A stretch of DNA of 64,000 nucleotides from Fortiea sp. LEGE XX443 (GTDB taxonomy: Bacteria; Cyanobacteriota; Cyanobacteriia; Cyanobacteriales; Nostocaceae), in assembly GCF_015206815.1 (NCBI RefSeq), contig NZ_JADEXZ010000018.1:18229-82228 (forward strand), written 5' to 3'. Below are positions 34,618-43,388 of the stretch, one piece after another. How positions within the stretch are numbered: position 1 is the stretch's first letter; every line of letters starts with the position of its first letter. The position numbers were made by a program, and so were the translations under genes. The notes beneath the pieces were generated by a model. The model saw only the letters and a program-made list of their open reading frames with translations, was not told where the DNA came from and searched no databases.

Positions 34618-35901
34618 ATGCTGCCACACAAAATCCTAGTTGCTGAGAATGAAAACTTCCTAGCTCTTAATTTCCAAAAAAGTCTAAAGGAGTTAAGATA
34701 TAAAATTTCAGAGAATCCCTTTTCAAGAGAAGAATCCGTAAAATTAGGAGAGATTTATCCAGACTTAGTATTAATTAGTATATGGTTAACCAGGAAAGAT
34801 AATGGTATCCAAGTAGCAGATATTATTCGTATATTTGTATTATATTTTACTGGGTATTTGGCATCTAAAAAATTACATAATCAAGAGCTAATAAAATCTT
34901 GTAGTGATATTGTAAAACCCTTCGCAGAATCAGAACTGCATATTGGTGTCGAAATGGCTATTGACAAGCACCAAACTAACAAAAAATTGCAGGAAGAAAA
35001 GCAAAAAATGGTGGCGATTATTAACAGTATGCAACATGCTGTAGTTGTCACATATCCTGATGCTTGTGTTCAATTTATGAATCCAATGGCTGAAGCACTC
35101 ACAGGTTGGCAGGAAGGAGAAGCACACGGAAAAAATTTAACGGAAGTCGTGAAACTAATTGACAAAGATATAGAAGAAACAATTGAAAATTTAGCTACGC
35201 AAACAATAGCAACAGGAAAAGTGTTGCATTTACCAGATAACTGTGTGTTAATTACCAAAAATGGTAGAGAAATACTAGTAGGAGATTATGTTGCACCTAT
35301 TCGTGATAGTAATGACAATATTACTGGTGCAGTGCTAGTTCTTCAAGAAGTGACCCAACGTAAACGGATGGAGGCGCAACTGCTCCAGAATGCTTTTTAT
35401 GATGGATTGACGGCATTACCTAATCGAGCTTTATTTTTAGATAGGTTGAAGCAAGCCGTGGAAAGAAGTAAACGCCGAATTGATTATCGTTTTGGTATTT
35501 TATTTTTGGATTTAGATGGCTTTAAAGAAATTAACGATCGCTTTGGACACGCGGTAGGCGATGATTTATTAGTAGCGATCGGTCGCAGACTTGACTCATG
35601 CCTACGTAGTGGTGATAGCGTAGGACGGTTTAGTGGTGATGAGTTTGCTGTACTGCTAGAAGATATTAAAGATATTAGTGATGCTATTAACGTTGCGAAA
35701 CGAATTCAAGATACTTTAGGCTTACCCCTTACCCTGAATGGAAATCAGATTTCTACCACAGCCAGTATAGGTATTACTATCAATCAAGGAGGTAGTGACC
35801 AAGCGGAAAACTTGCTCCAAAATGCGGATGCTGCAATGTATCATGCTAAACAGCAAGGAAAAGCTCGTTATGCTGTATTTGATGTAATCGCCAATAATTA
35901 G
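34618..35901 (+). CDS. receiver-like / PAS / GGDEF signalling protein
   Basis: A 427-residue protein. Residues 1-120 resemble a response-regulator receiver (HKILVAENENFLALNF, IVKPFAESEL), but the phospho-acceptor position in PDLVLISIWL is Ser instead of Asp, so it is probably not phosphorylated. Residues ~135-255 form a PAS domain (AIINSMQHAVVVTYPDACVQ, then AEALTGWQEGEAHGKNLTEV, ending VLVLQEVTQRKRMEAQL). Residues ~258-425 are a GGDEF domain: YDGLTALPNRALFLDRL, LFLDLDGFKEINDRFGH, and the active-site loop VGRFSGDEFAVLL with SGDEF instead of GGDEF. It lacks an EAL domain. It likely makes or senses c-di-GMP. A pseudo-receiver in front of an altered loop is noteworthy. Confidence 0.88.
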   Translation: MLPHKILVAENENFLALNFQKSLKELRYKISENPFSREESVKLGEIYPDLVLISIWLTRKDNGIQVADIIRIFVLYFTGYLASKKLHNQELIKSCSDIVKPFAESELHIGVEMAIDKHQTNKKLQEEKQKMVAIINSMQHAVVVTYPDACVQFMNPMAEALTGWQEGEAHGKNLTEVVKLIDKDIEETIENLATQTIATGKVLHLPDNCVLITKNGREILVGDYVAPIRDSNDNITGAVLVLQEVTQRKRMEAQLLQNAFYDGLTALPNRALFLDRLKQAVERSKRRIDYRFGILFLDLDGFKEINDRFGHAVGDDLLVAIGRRLDSCLRSGDSVGRFSGDEFAVLLEDIKDISDAINVAKRIQDTLGLPLTLNGNQISTTASIGITINQGGSDQAENLLQNADAAMYHAKQQGKARYAVFDVIANN

Positions 35902-36029
35902 TATTGCAGCAGCCTTAAAATTATGGCACTCAAACCGAGAAGTGCGATCGCATTCACAAAAAACACAAAAAAAGGCGGTATGTTACCACCCTAATCAAAA
36001 TATTGAATTGTGAATTTCACACCTCAAAC

Positions 36030-37937
36030 CTAAACCACAGCAGATACTTGCTCCTGAAAGTAAGCTTGCAAAACTCTTTCAGCGATTTGGCGGCTAGTTA
36101 AACCTAATTCTGCCTTAGATTCATCTGGGGTAGCGTGTTCAACCAAAGTATCTGGGATACCAATCCGCTTCACAGGTACAACGATATCAGCATCTAGTAA
36201 AGCTTCGGCTACAGCAGAACCAAAGCCACCCATCACACAACCTTCTTCTAAGGTGACAACCCGGCCAATCTTTTTAGCCAACGGCAAAATCAATTCTGTA
36301 TCCAAAGGCTTGACAAAACGGGCATTAATCACCGTTGCTTCAATGCCATGTTCACTGAGAATTTCTGCCGCCTGCATACTGGGATAAACCATTGTGCCGT
36401 AGCCAATGATTAACACGTCATCACCATTGCGGAGAATTTCACCCTTACCAATTTCCAAAGGTTCCCAACCTTCTTCCATCAAGGGTACACCGTGACCATT
36501 ACCACGAGGGAAGCGCATGGCGATCGCGCTACTGGTATGGTTAATACCAGTTACAATCATCCGTTGTAGTTCTGCTTCATCCTTGGGTGCCATCAACACC
36601 ATATTAGGAATGCAGCGCAAATAAGCAATGTCATACATGCCTTGATGGGTGGGGCCATCAGCACCAACAATTCCCGCCCTGTCTAAACAGAAGAACACGG
36701 GCAAGTTTTGAATACAGACATCGTGAATGATTTGGTCATAAGCCCGTTGTAAAAAGGTAGAGTAGATAGCAGCCACAGGCCGCATACCTTCAGATGCTAA
36801 AGCCGCAGCTAAAGTAACAGCATGTTGTTCTGCAATCCCAACATCTATATATTGATTGGGCAATTTAGCTTGTAGTTTGTCTAAACCTGTTCCTGTGGCC
36901 ATTGCTGCTGTAATCCCGATGATTTTCGGGTTTTGTTCAGCTAGTTTGACTAAGGTGTGGGCAAAGACTTTGGCATAAGCAGGGGGTTTTGGTTTGTTAG
37001 AAGGGATTGCTTTGCCAGTGGTCAAGTTAAAAGGAGTTTGGGCATGGTAGCCTACTTGGTCTTGTTCAGCTATTTCATAGCCTTTACCTTTAATTGTGGC
37101 TACATGTACCAAAACTGGCCCAGGGATTTGATGCGCTTGTTGGAAAGTCGCAATCAATTCTTCCAAGTTGTGTCCATCAACTGGCCCCATGTAGGTAAAG
37201 CCTAGTTCTTCAAACACTGCCCCTACTTTAGGAACCGCCAAACGCTTCATCCCTTCTTTGATGCGTCCGAGTTCGGGAGACAAAGATTCACCTACGAAAG
37301 GAATTTGCTTGAACTGTTCTTCAAAGTTATCTTTGATGAACTGCACTGGCGGACTGAGACGCATTTTGTTGAGATAGCGAGGAATTGCGCCCACGTTGGG
37401 AGAAATAGACATCTCGTTATCGTTGAGAACCACCAGCAGGTTAGTTTTGGGCAAGTGTCCAGCATGGTTGATGGCTTCTAGTGCCATACCACCAGTTAAA
37501 GCACCATCACCAATGACAGCGACAGCTTTAAATTTTTCTCCTTTGGCATCTCTGGCTAATGCCATACCCAAAGCTGCGGAGATACTTGTAGAGGCGTGAC
37601 CTGCGCCAAAGTGGTCGAACTTGCTTTCGCCACGCTTGAGATAACCTGCAATTCCGTCTTTTTGTCTGAGGGTATGGAAGTTACTGTAGCGTCCTGTGAG
37701 CAGTTTGTGGGGATAAGCTTGGTGTCCTACATCCCAAATAACTTTATCCCGATCTAAATCTAAAGTCTGGTAAAGCCCTAGGGTTAATTCTACAACACCC
37801 AAACCTGGCCCCAGATGACCGCCTGTTGTTGCTACTGTTTGTAAGTGTTTATCTCGAATTTGGCGAGCAATCTGTTGTAGTTGCCGGATAGATAAACCGT
37901 GCAACTGATTAGGATGGGTGATTTCACTCAGATGCAT
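36030..37937 (-). CDS. dxs: 1-deoxy-D-xylulose-5-phosphate synthase
   Basis: A 635-residue thiamine-diphosphate enzyme that joins pyruvate and glyceraldehyde 3-phosphate, the first step of the MEP isoprenoid pathway feeding carotenoids, phytol and quinones. Recognisable parts: [20 protein letters not shown] (~39-58), [19 protein letters not shown] (~64-82), the ThDP motif [18 protein letters not shown] (~143) with [29 protein letters not shown] (~249), and the transketolase centre [19 protein letters not shown] (~367), [16 protein letters not shown] and [17 protein letters not shown]. Full length for the family. A single gene with its own promoter region upstream of 37937. Confidence 0.97.
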   Translation of the reverse strand: MHLSEITHPNQLHGLSIRQLQQIARQIRDKHLQTVATTGGHLGPGLGVVELTLGLYQTLDLDRDKVIWDVGHQAYPHKLLTGRYSNFHTLRQKDGIAGYLKRGESKFDHFGAGHASTSISAALGMALARDAKGEKFKAVAVIGDGALTGGMALEAINHAGHLPKTNLLVVLNDNEMSISPNVGAIPRYLNKMRLSPPVQFIKDNFEEQFKQIPFVGESLSPELGRIKEGMKRLAVPKVGAVFEELGFTYMGPVDGHNLEELIATFQQAHQIPGPVLVHVATIKGKGYEIAEQDQVGYHAQTPFNLTTGKAIPSNKPKPPAYAKVFAHTLVKLAEQNPKIIGITAAMATGTGLDKLQAKLPNQYIDVGIAEQHAVTLAAALASEGMRPVAAIYSTFLQRAYDQIIHDVCIQNLPVFFCLDRAGIVGADGPTHQGMYDIAYLRCIPNMVLMAPKDEAELQRMIVTGINHTSSAIAMRFPRGNGHGVPLMEEGWEPLEIGKGEILRNGDDVLIIGYGTMVYPSMQAAEILSEHGIEATVINARFVKPLDTELILPLAKKIGRVVTLEEGCVMGGFGSAVAEALLDADIVVPVKRIGIPDTLVEHATPDESKAELGLTSRQIAERVLQAYFQEQVSAVV

Positions 37938-38179
37938 ATTATAAGGTTTTCCTCTCTAATTTCTACTTCTGGTATTCTGATTTTCCCACGGTCGGGTTGT
38001 CCCCATAATTATGGAGAGTTGCAATTCTGTTACATAACGTGTAAAGAATTAGAACTTACGCAACGAGACTCTTTACTTTAGGGGATGTAAGGGTTTTGAA
38101 TACCTACACCTATATACCCTTACCCGACCAAACCCTTGATTTTTTGTTTTTATGGGTAAGTCTTAAGAATATGGCTACG

Positions 38180-38884
38180 TTACTTCTGTTGTTCAGGGGA
38201 GTCTGTATTATTAGGCACACCTGGAACTTCTGGTGTATCTGGTAGTTGTCGCTGTCGTTGTAAATATTGACTCAATACGTAAGCTATATCCCCACGAGTC
38301 ATGGGCTGTAAAGGGGAAATATTGCCTTGACTATCTGTGTTGATAAATTCTTCAGAAATTACGGTAGCGATCGCTTTTCTCGCCCAGGTCGGAATTGATG
38401 TAGCATCGGGATGGGATGAGAGAATTTCATTGACGGTTTCATCACTAAACTGAAACACACCGTAAGCCTGGGCAAATATTGCTAAAGCTTCTGCCCTCGT
38501 CACTTTTTGGTTAGGAAAAAACAAATTACCCCGATAGCCTTTCATAATGTCTGTTTTTAAGACTACCTGAATATCTTTAAATGCCCAATGGGAAGATGAG
38601 ACATCGGGAACTACAACGTTCTCTTTACTCACAGTTTGTCGTTTATCTAGCCGAAATACTTTGACCATTATCGAGGCTAATTCTGCCCGACTAAGCAACC
38701 TTTCGGGATAAAAATTGCCATCTGGAGAGTTGGTCATCCATTTGGCCGCAATTACCTGTTGAATGGTATCTGATGTTGTCGGAGAAGCGGTTTCTGTCGA
38801 TTGTGCCTGAACAATTGGAGGAAAACTGTGGAGTAGCACAACTAAAGAAATGGTACTAAGACACTGGCTGATATTTCTCGTCAT
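38180..38884 (-). CDS. SLH-domain exported protein
   Basis: A 234-residue protein with signal peptide (TISLVVLLHSFPPIVQAQ) and three SLH repeats: KWMTNSPDGNFYPERLLSRA (~49-68), KTDIMKGYRGNLFFPNQKVT (~110-130) and EEFINTDSQGNISPLQPMTR (~178-198). SLH domains anchor proteins to the cell wall or to outer-membrane-linked polymers in cyanobacteria. There is no additional catalytic domain. The Pro-rich end (LPDTPEVPGVPNNTDSPEQQ) is probably disordered. It is separate from the larger SLH-glycosidase at 14150-16177 but built in the same way. Confidence 0.88.
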   Translation of the reverse strand: MTRNISQCLSTISLVVLLHSFPPIVQAQSTETASPTTSDTIQQVIAAKWMTNSPDGNFYPERLLSRAELASIMVKVFRLDKRQTVSKENVVVPDVSSSHWAFKDIQVVLKTDIMKGYRGNLFFPNQKVTRAEALAIFAQAYGVFQFSDETVNEILSSHPDATSIPTWARKAIATVISEEFINTDSQGNISPLQPMTRGDIAYVLSQYLQRQRQLPDTPEVPGVPNNTDSPEQQK

Positions 38885-39084
38885 TTTTCAGATACTCATG
38901 CGAACACAACAAAACTGTCAGACTGAGTTTAGATTCAACTTTGGTCTACCTGGATTCGGAAACTCATTAATTTCTTATTGAGTGACGAATAATAGTTAAG
39001 TAATGTTGCTAGGCTAAGTTGAAGATAGCAGCATACTGGAGCGATCGCCAATCTAAGTACAAGCGAACTATTTAGATTATATAT

Positions 39085-40143
39085 ATGAATCAAGTAACAA
39101 CCCCGATCAATCAACCTGGATTAGTCTTGACACCAGGCCCAGAAGGCTGGTGGGACTCCGAACGAATTTCTTCACCACAGGTCTTGCGCTGTCTTGATGG
39201 AACTTGGAAGATGTGGTATTACGGTCGGGATGCTTCCTTTGACCGTCAAATTAATCTGCCTACAGGTCGCTGTGGTTTAGCAATTTCTGCTGATGGTATT
39301 CATTGGCAACGTGTCCAGGGATTGTTAACTAAAGGGGCTGTCTTTGAACCGCACCCAGATTATCACCGCTTTGACTCAGCCCATGTTGGTGTCAGCAATG
39401 TCTATTTCCGGGATAGTCTTTATTGGATGTGGTACTTCGGTGGTGACCACACAATGGTTGAGATGGGGAATTTTCAAGCGAAAGGGTTGAATATGCGCCC
39501 CGGTTGTGCTATTTCACGTGATGGCATCAATTGGGTACGTTTGGAAAGTACTTATCAAGGCGCTGTTCTCGATTTAGGCAAGCCAGGAGAATTTGATGCT
39601 TTATTCTGCGCCTGGCCGCAAGTGTTATCTGATGATGATGGAACTTGGAAACTGTACTACCATACCCTCAATCCCGATAAAGGATTTTTGGTCGGTTTAG
39701 CCTTATCTGGCGATGGTTTACGTTGGGAGAAATTCGGTCAGATTTTAGCCGCGGGTGAATCTGGAAGTTTTGATGAAAGAGGCATTGGGACTCGCCATGT
39801 CGTGAAAATAAACGGACAGTACGTGATGTTTTACGAAGGTGTCAATACAAGTGGTTATCACTCCATTGGTCTAGCTATTTCTGACGACGGTATTCATTGG
39901 CAAAAAGAAACAGGTGAACAACCAGGCGGTGCTGTGTTTTCTCATGCCCAAAAGGGTTCTGGTCGTTGGGATGCACTGGCAGTAGGTACGCCTTGTATAG
40001 TACCAATGGATGATGATAGTTTTCGGATGTACTATATTGGCGCGAATGAAGGTGGTTACGATGAACTATCTTCGCAGCACCAGATTGGTTTAGCTGTCAG
40101 TGCCGGAACTAATTTTCGCCAGTGGTATCGCTGGGGTGAATAG
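39085..40143 (+). CDS. five-bladed beta-propeller, GH32/GH43-like
   Basis: A 352-residue protein with repeated blade motifs of the type S-x-DG-[IL]-x-W: ISADGIHWQRV (~70), ISRDGINWVRL (~143), LSGDGLRWEKF (~207) and ISDDGIHWQKE (~267). Intervening strands such as DGTWKMWYYGRD, SLYWMWYFGG and DGTWKLYYHTL are typical. This is the arabinanase/invertase-like propeller fold. Asp residues in GWWDSERISSPQV and GRWDALAVGTPCI could be catalytic or metal-binding. No signal peptide, so a cytoplasmic enzyme is expected. Substrate unknown. The next gene on the strand, 158 bp on, is a TauD-like dioxygenase; joint action is possible but unproven. Confidence 0.8.
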   Translation: MNQVTTPINQPGLVLTPGPEGWWDSERISSPQVLRCLDGTWKMWYYGRDASFDRQINLPTGRCGLAISADGIHWQRVQGLLTKGAVFEPHPDYHRFDSAHVGVSNVYFRDSLYWMWYFGGDHTMVEMGNFQAKGLNMRPGCAISRDGINWVRLESTYQGAVLDLGKPGEFDALFCAWPQVLSDDDGTWKLYYHTLNPDKGFLVGLALSGDGLRWEKFGQILAAGESGSFDERGIGTRHVVKINGQYVMFYEGVNTSGYHSIGLAISDDGIHWQKETGEQPGGAVFSHAQKGSGRWDALAVGTPCIVPMDDDSFRMYYIGANEGGYDELSSQHQIGLAVSAGTNFRQWYRWGE

Positions 40144-40301
40144 ACAATCAAGCTATCACATCTGCTGTTCGGGAGATGGATTTAACTAGCACAGTTAGAC
40201 AATATTGAATTACTTCTATCAAATAAAACTAATTTTAGTGGGCGCACAAGGCGTTACACCCCTATAAATTTAACAAGATTTACATCAAAAGGATTCTTAG
40301 A

Positions 40302-41174
40302 ATGCAGCAGCAAACAGTACAGCAGCATCCTAGATTGGGCAAGGAAATATTACAAGGTTGCAATCTAACACAACTTACAACCCCACAAATACAAGAATTT
40401 AAACAGTCTCTCTGGGAACATGGTGTAATTGTCGTCAGAAATCAACATCTGACAGCATCGCAATTGAAGGAATTTAACAACCAGACTTTTGGTGAATCAA
40501 ACTTTAAGTATCAGCCTAAACCTTTAGACCCAGGCATCGACCCAGATTTACAAAGTCTCGGTGTAGCTATTTTGGGAAATCCTAAAGAAAATACTCAAGA
40601 AATCGTCGGACAGTTTGCTTGGCAATGGCATCATGACAAGGACTTTCTACCAAGAACAGAAGGTCTGGATATGAATTCTTTGTATGTGGTAATGCTGTAT
40701 GGTGTGGAAATACCAGCCGAAGGAGTTGATGGCCAACCCCACACAACTGAATTCCTCGACATGGTAGAAGCTTACAATAATCTTGATCCTGAACATCGGC
40801 GGCAATTAGAGCAAATGTCAATGTATCATCTGCCGCCAAGAACCTATCAGCCAGCACCTGATGTGCCGATGAAAAAACATCCTATTGTCTCAACCCATAA
40901 GGTAACTGGGCAGCGAGGATTATATCTTGGTTCAGATACATCAATTCCTGTGGGGATGGAGGATGAACTGAATTTGGCTAAACAGTTTTGGCAGAAACTA
41001 TTTCAAACTGTTTTAGAACGTACACCAGTTTACGCTCATGTTTGGCAGAAAGGTGATTTGGTTGTTTGGGATAATTCGCAAGTCATGCACGCAGGTATTC
41101 CTTATGATGCCAACAAGTATAAACGTATTGCATTACGTGTAGCAGCCGTAGACAACACCCAAACTTTTATTTAA
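40302..41174 (+). CDS. TauD/TfdA-family Fe(II)/2-oxoglutarate dioxygenase
   Basis: A 290-residue non-haem iron dioxygenase. The facial triad is visible as H-x-D in FAWQWHHDKDFLPR (~104-117) and the distal His in DNSQVMHAGIPYD (~262-274); the 2-oxoglutarate-binding Arg is in KRIALRVAAVD. The N-terminal block GVIVVRNQHLTASQLKEFN (~39-57) is typical. Known members oxidise taurine, aryloxyacetates, amino acids or natural-product intermediates, so the substrate cannot be assigned. It is followed by a repeat element and a hairpin; an operon with the propeller gene is possible. Confidence 0.88.
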   Translation: MQQQTVQQHPRLGKEILQGCNLTQLTTPQIQEFKQSLWEHGVIVVRNQHLTASQLKEFNNQTFGESNFKYQPKPLDPGIDPDLQSLGVAILGNPKENTQEIVGQFAWQWHHDKDFLPRTEGLDMNSLYVVMLYGVEIPAEGVDGQPHTTEFLDMVEAYNNLDPEHRRQLEQMSMYHLPPRTYQPAPDVPMKKHPIVSTHKVTGQRGLYLGSDTSIPVGMEDELNLAKQFWQKLFQTVLERTPVYAHVWQKGDLVVWDNSQVMHAGIPYDANKYKRIALRVAAVDNTQTFI

Positions 41175-41192
41175 AAATACAAAATTTGCAGA

Positions 41193-41297
41193 TATAGCAG
41201 TAGCCACATAGATTAGGACATCAACAAATCACAAAACCCTTACTTCAAAGGGATTTTAACCCTGTCACCTGTCCTCTGTTACCTGTCACCTGCTGTG
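41193..41297. mobile_element. repeat family 2, copy 2 (105 bp)
   Basis: Begins TATAGCAGTAGCCA and ends CACCTGCTGTG. It has the same length and block order as the copy at 21853-21957, including TTAGGACATC and TTTTAACCCTGTCACCTGTC. It lies 18 bp after the dioxygenase stop codon. Confidence 0.75.
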
Positions 41298-41318
41298 TTT
41301 AAACCAATTTTTTTGGTA

Positions 41319-41340
41319 GAGACGTGAATGTTCACGTCTC
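41319..41340. terminator. GAGACGTGAA hairpin
   Basis: GAGACGTGAA (41319-41328), loop TG, TTCACGTCTC (41331-41340): a perfect 10-bp stem of the common GAGACGT palindrome class, between the convergent dioxygenase gene and the small secreted protein gene. Confidence 0.55.
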
Positions 41341-41368
41341 CATTTTCTTGAAAGTTTTTCTCGTTTTT

Positions 41369-41695
41369 TTACCGATTTCTTGTTTCTAAATCTCTAATTC
41401 TTACTTCATTTTCACGCTTACCAGTCTTGATATAGTCTTCGTCCTTTCTGGCAGCTTTTGAATGTTGACGTTCTTTAGTGGCGTAATAGGGTTTGTTAGA
41501 CTCGTTTCTTGCTATTCTCAGGTCTTTAGTAGTGTAATAAGGTGGCATTCTTTCGACACTGCGACTTTTACTAGAATAATAACCATCAGCCAAAACGGAA
41601 TTAGTAGGTAAGCTAATCAGCACAACTAAGCCAGCTATGATGAATATCGCAATTTTGCGACCTAATTGATGAAGTATGCTTTGGATATTTAACAT
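41369..41695 (-). CDS. small secreted basic protein, unknown
   Basis: A 108-residue protein with a clear signal peptide (KIAIFIIAGLVVLISLPTNS, cleavage after VLA). The mature part is rich in Lys, Arg, Tyr and Ser and repeats PYYTTKDLRIARNESN / PYYATKERQHSKA, an imperfect duplication of about 17 residues. I do not recognise it. Expected in the periplasm or outside the cell. It has its own promoter region upstream of 41695. Confidence 0.7.
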   Translation of the reverse strand: MLNIQSILHQLGRKIAIFIIAGLVVLISLPTNSVLADGYYSSKSRSVERMPPYYTTKDLRIARNESNKPYYATKERQHSKAARKDEDYIKTGKRENEVRIRDLETRNR

Positions 41696-41792
41696 GGAAA
41701 AATTGAACTCCTACATCTTAAACAAATGCCTAAATACTAAAAAATAGCCATTTGCCTAACGTCTTCCTCTAGGCTAGTTATAGCTATACAAA

Positions 41793-41821
41793 AAGGAAGG
41801 TAGATATTGATCACCTTCCTT
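41793..41821 (-). terminator. terminator of the aldolase gene
   Basis: AAGGAAGGT (41793-41801) and ACCTTCCTT (41813-41821) form a 9-bp stem; on the minus strand it is followed by a run of T. It lies 26 bp after the minus-strand aldolase stop at 41847. Confidence 0.7.
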
Positions 41822-41846
41822 AATTTATTAGACCTTTTGCCTAATC

Positions 41847-42929
41847 TTAAGCTATAGTTACATCTGGTGATAAATAAACATCTTGAATGGTGTGAAACAG
41901 TTTCACTCCTTCTTCAAACGGACGCTGGAAAGCTTTGCGTCCAGAAATTAATCCTGTACCACCAGCCCGTTTATTAATGACAGCAGTGCGTACTGCTTCG
42001 GCAAAATCATTTTTACCAGATGCGCCACCAGAATTAATTAATCCTGCCCGTCCAGCGTAGCAATTTAGTACTTGATAACGGGTCAAATCTATGGGGTGAT
42101 CAGTTGCTAATTCTGTATAAACTCGCTCATCTGTTTTGCCATAACTTTTACCTGTGGCTTTAACAACTGCACCATAGCCATTGTTACATTCAGGTAATTT
42201 TTGCTTAATAATGTCGGCTTCAATTGTCACACCTAAATGATTCGCCTGTCCAGTGAGGTCAGCCGCAAGATGGTAATCTTTATCTTGTTTGAAAGCATTA
42301 TTACGCACGTAACACCAAAGAATAGTTACCATCCCCAATTCATGGGCGCGTTCAAAAGCGTGACTAATTTCTTGGATTTGCCTAGTTGATTGTTCAGAAC
42401 CAAAGTAAATTGTTGCGCCTATTGCTACTGCACCTAAATTCCAAGCTTGCTCAACACTGGCAAATAATACTTGGTCAAATTGATTGGGAAAGGTTAAGAG
42501 TTCATTATGGTTGATTTTGACAATCAAAGGAATTTTGTGGGCATATTTACGTGAGATAATGCCTAATGTTCCCAAAGTTGTAGCAACAGCATTACACCCG
42601 CCTGCGATCGCTAATTTGACTATATTTTCTGGGTCAAAGTATATGGGATTTGGTGCAAAAGATGCACCGGCTGAGTGTTCAATGCCTTGGTCAACTGGCA
42701 GAATCGAGAGATAGCCAGTATTTGCCAGACGACCAGTAGAATAAAGTTGTTGGAGATTACGCAAAACTTGAGGATTGCGATCGCTATTAAGCCAAACTCG
42801 GTCTACAAAGTCTATCCCTGGTAAATGCAATAAATCTTGAGAAACCTTGGCTTTGTAATTCAGCAAGTCTTCCGCTTCTTTACCCAACCATGACTCGATA
42901 GAATTAGCCTCTATCAGCGTAGTAGTCAT
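41847..42929 (-). CDS. class I fructose-bisphosphate aldolase
   Basis: A 360-residue class I (Schiff-base) aldolase of the bacterial DhnA/FbaB-like family. Seen are [20 protein letters not shown] (~92-111), a Lys in [13 protein letters not shown] (~153-165), and the C-terminal phosphate-binding parts [20 protein letters not shown] (~297-316) and [20 protein letters not shown] (~323-342). It interconverts fructose 1,6-bisphosphate with triose phosphates. In cyanobacteria the class II enzyme carries most Calvin-cycle flux and class I is stress-related. A small inverted repeat (GATGGT/ACCATC at 42997-43010) about 70 bp upstream could be an operator. Confidence 0.93.
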   Translation of the reverse strand: MTTTLIEANSIESWLGKEAEDLLNYKAKVSQDLLHLPGIDFVDRVWLNSDRNPQVLRNLQQLYSTGRLANTGYLSILPVDQGIEHSAGASFAPNPIYFDPENIVKLAIAGGCNAVATTLGTLGIISRKYAHKIPLIVKINHNELLTFPNQFDQVLFASVEQAWNLGAVAIGATIYFGSEQSTRQIQEISHAFERAHELGMVTILWCYVRNNAFKQDKDYHLAADLTGQANHLGVTIEADIIKQKLPECNNGYGAVVKATGKSYGKTDERVYTELATDHPIDLTRYQVLNCYAGRAGLINSGGASGKNDFAEAVRTAVINKRAGGTGLISGRKAFQRPFEEGVKLFHTIQDVYLSPDVTIA

Positions 42930-43388
42930 AAAACTTTCCTCAAACTTGAGAAAATAATTTTGCCTTTACGATAGCATTCTGACACTTTAAGTATCAGATG
43001 GTTTACCATCTCAGCAAAAACTTATTTTATTAAACTATAAAATATTGTATATATTTATTAGGATAAAATAATCAATAAAGCAGATAAACACAGATGATTT
43101 ATCCGTGCTTGTCTGTGGCTTTGAATAACTTAAGTAGAATTCTTGCCGATAGCCTATTTTATATTTATTATTTTTAATAAGTCATATACCAAAAGGTACA
43201 AATACTTATAACTGTAACGATGATTGACATCAGTAATTGATTCAACAAGCATCCGTCAAAAGTTATATCTACGAGCAAAATTTTATCTGTAAAAAATAAA
43301 ATAAAGATTAATTAGGCAGATCCAAATGCTGTGCTGGAATCTGGCAAATTAGTTTTATGCAGAATAATTTATTTGTACATCTTTGGTT
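42930..43388. other. divergent intergenic region between the aldolase and molybdoenzyme genes
   Basis: 459 bp, AT-rich. It holds GATGGTTTACCATC (42997-43010), a 6-bp-arm palindrome, and the block AACACAGATGATTTATCCG with a partial inverse CTGTGGCTT, resembling a degenerate dispersed repeat. No ORF seen. Promoters of both divergent genes must lie here. Confidence 0.45.

Noticed and set aside
38052..38164. Possible second copy of the ACTTACGCAA element
   Set aside because: Only about 6-10 bp at the ends agree with 13910-14000 and the inside differs; too weak to call.
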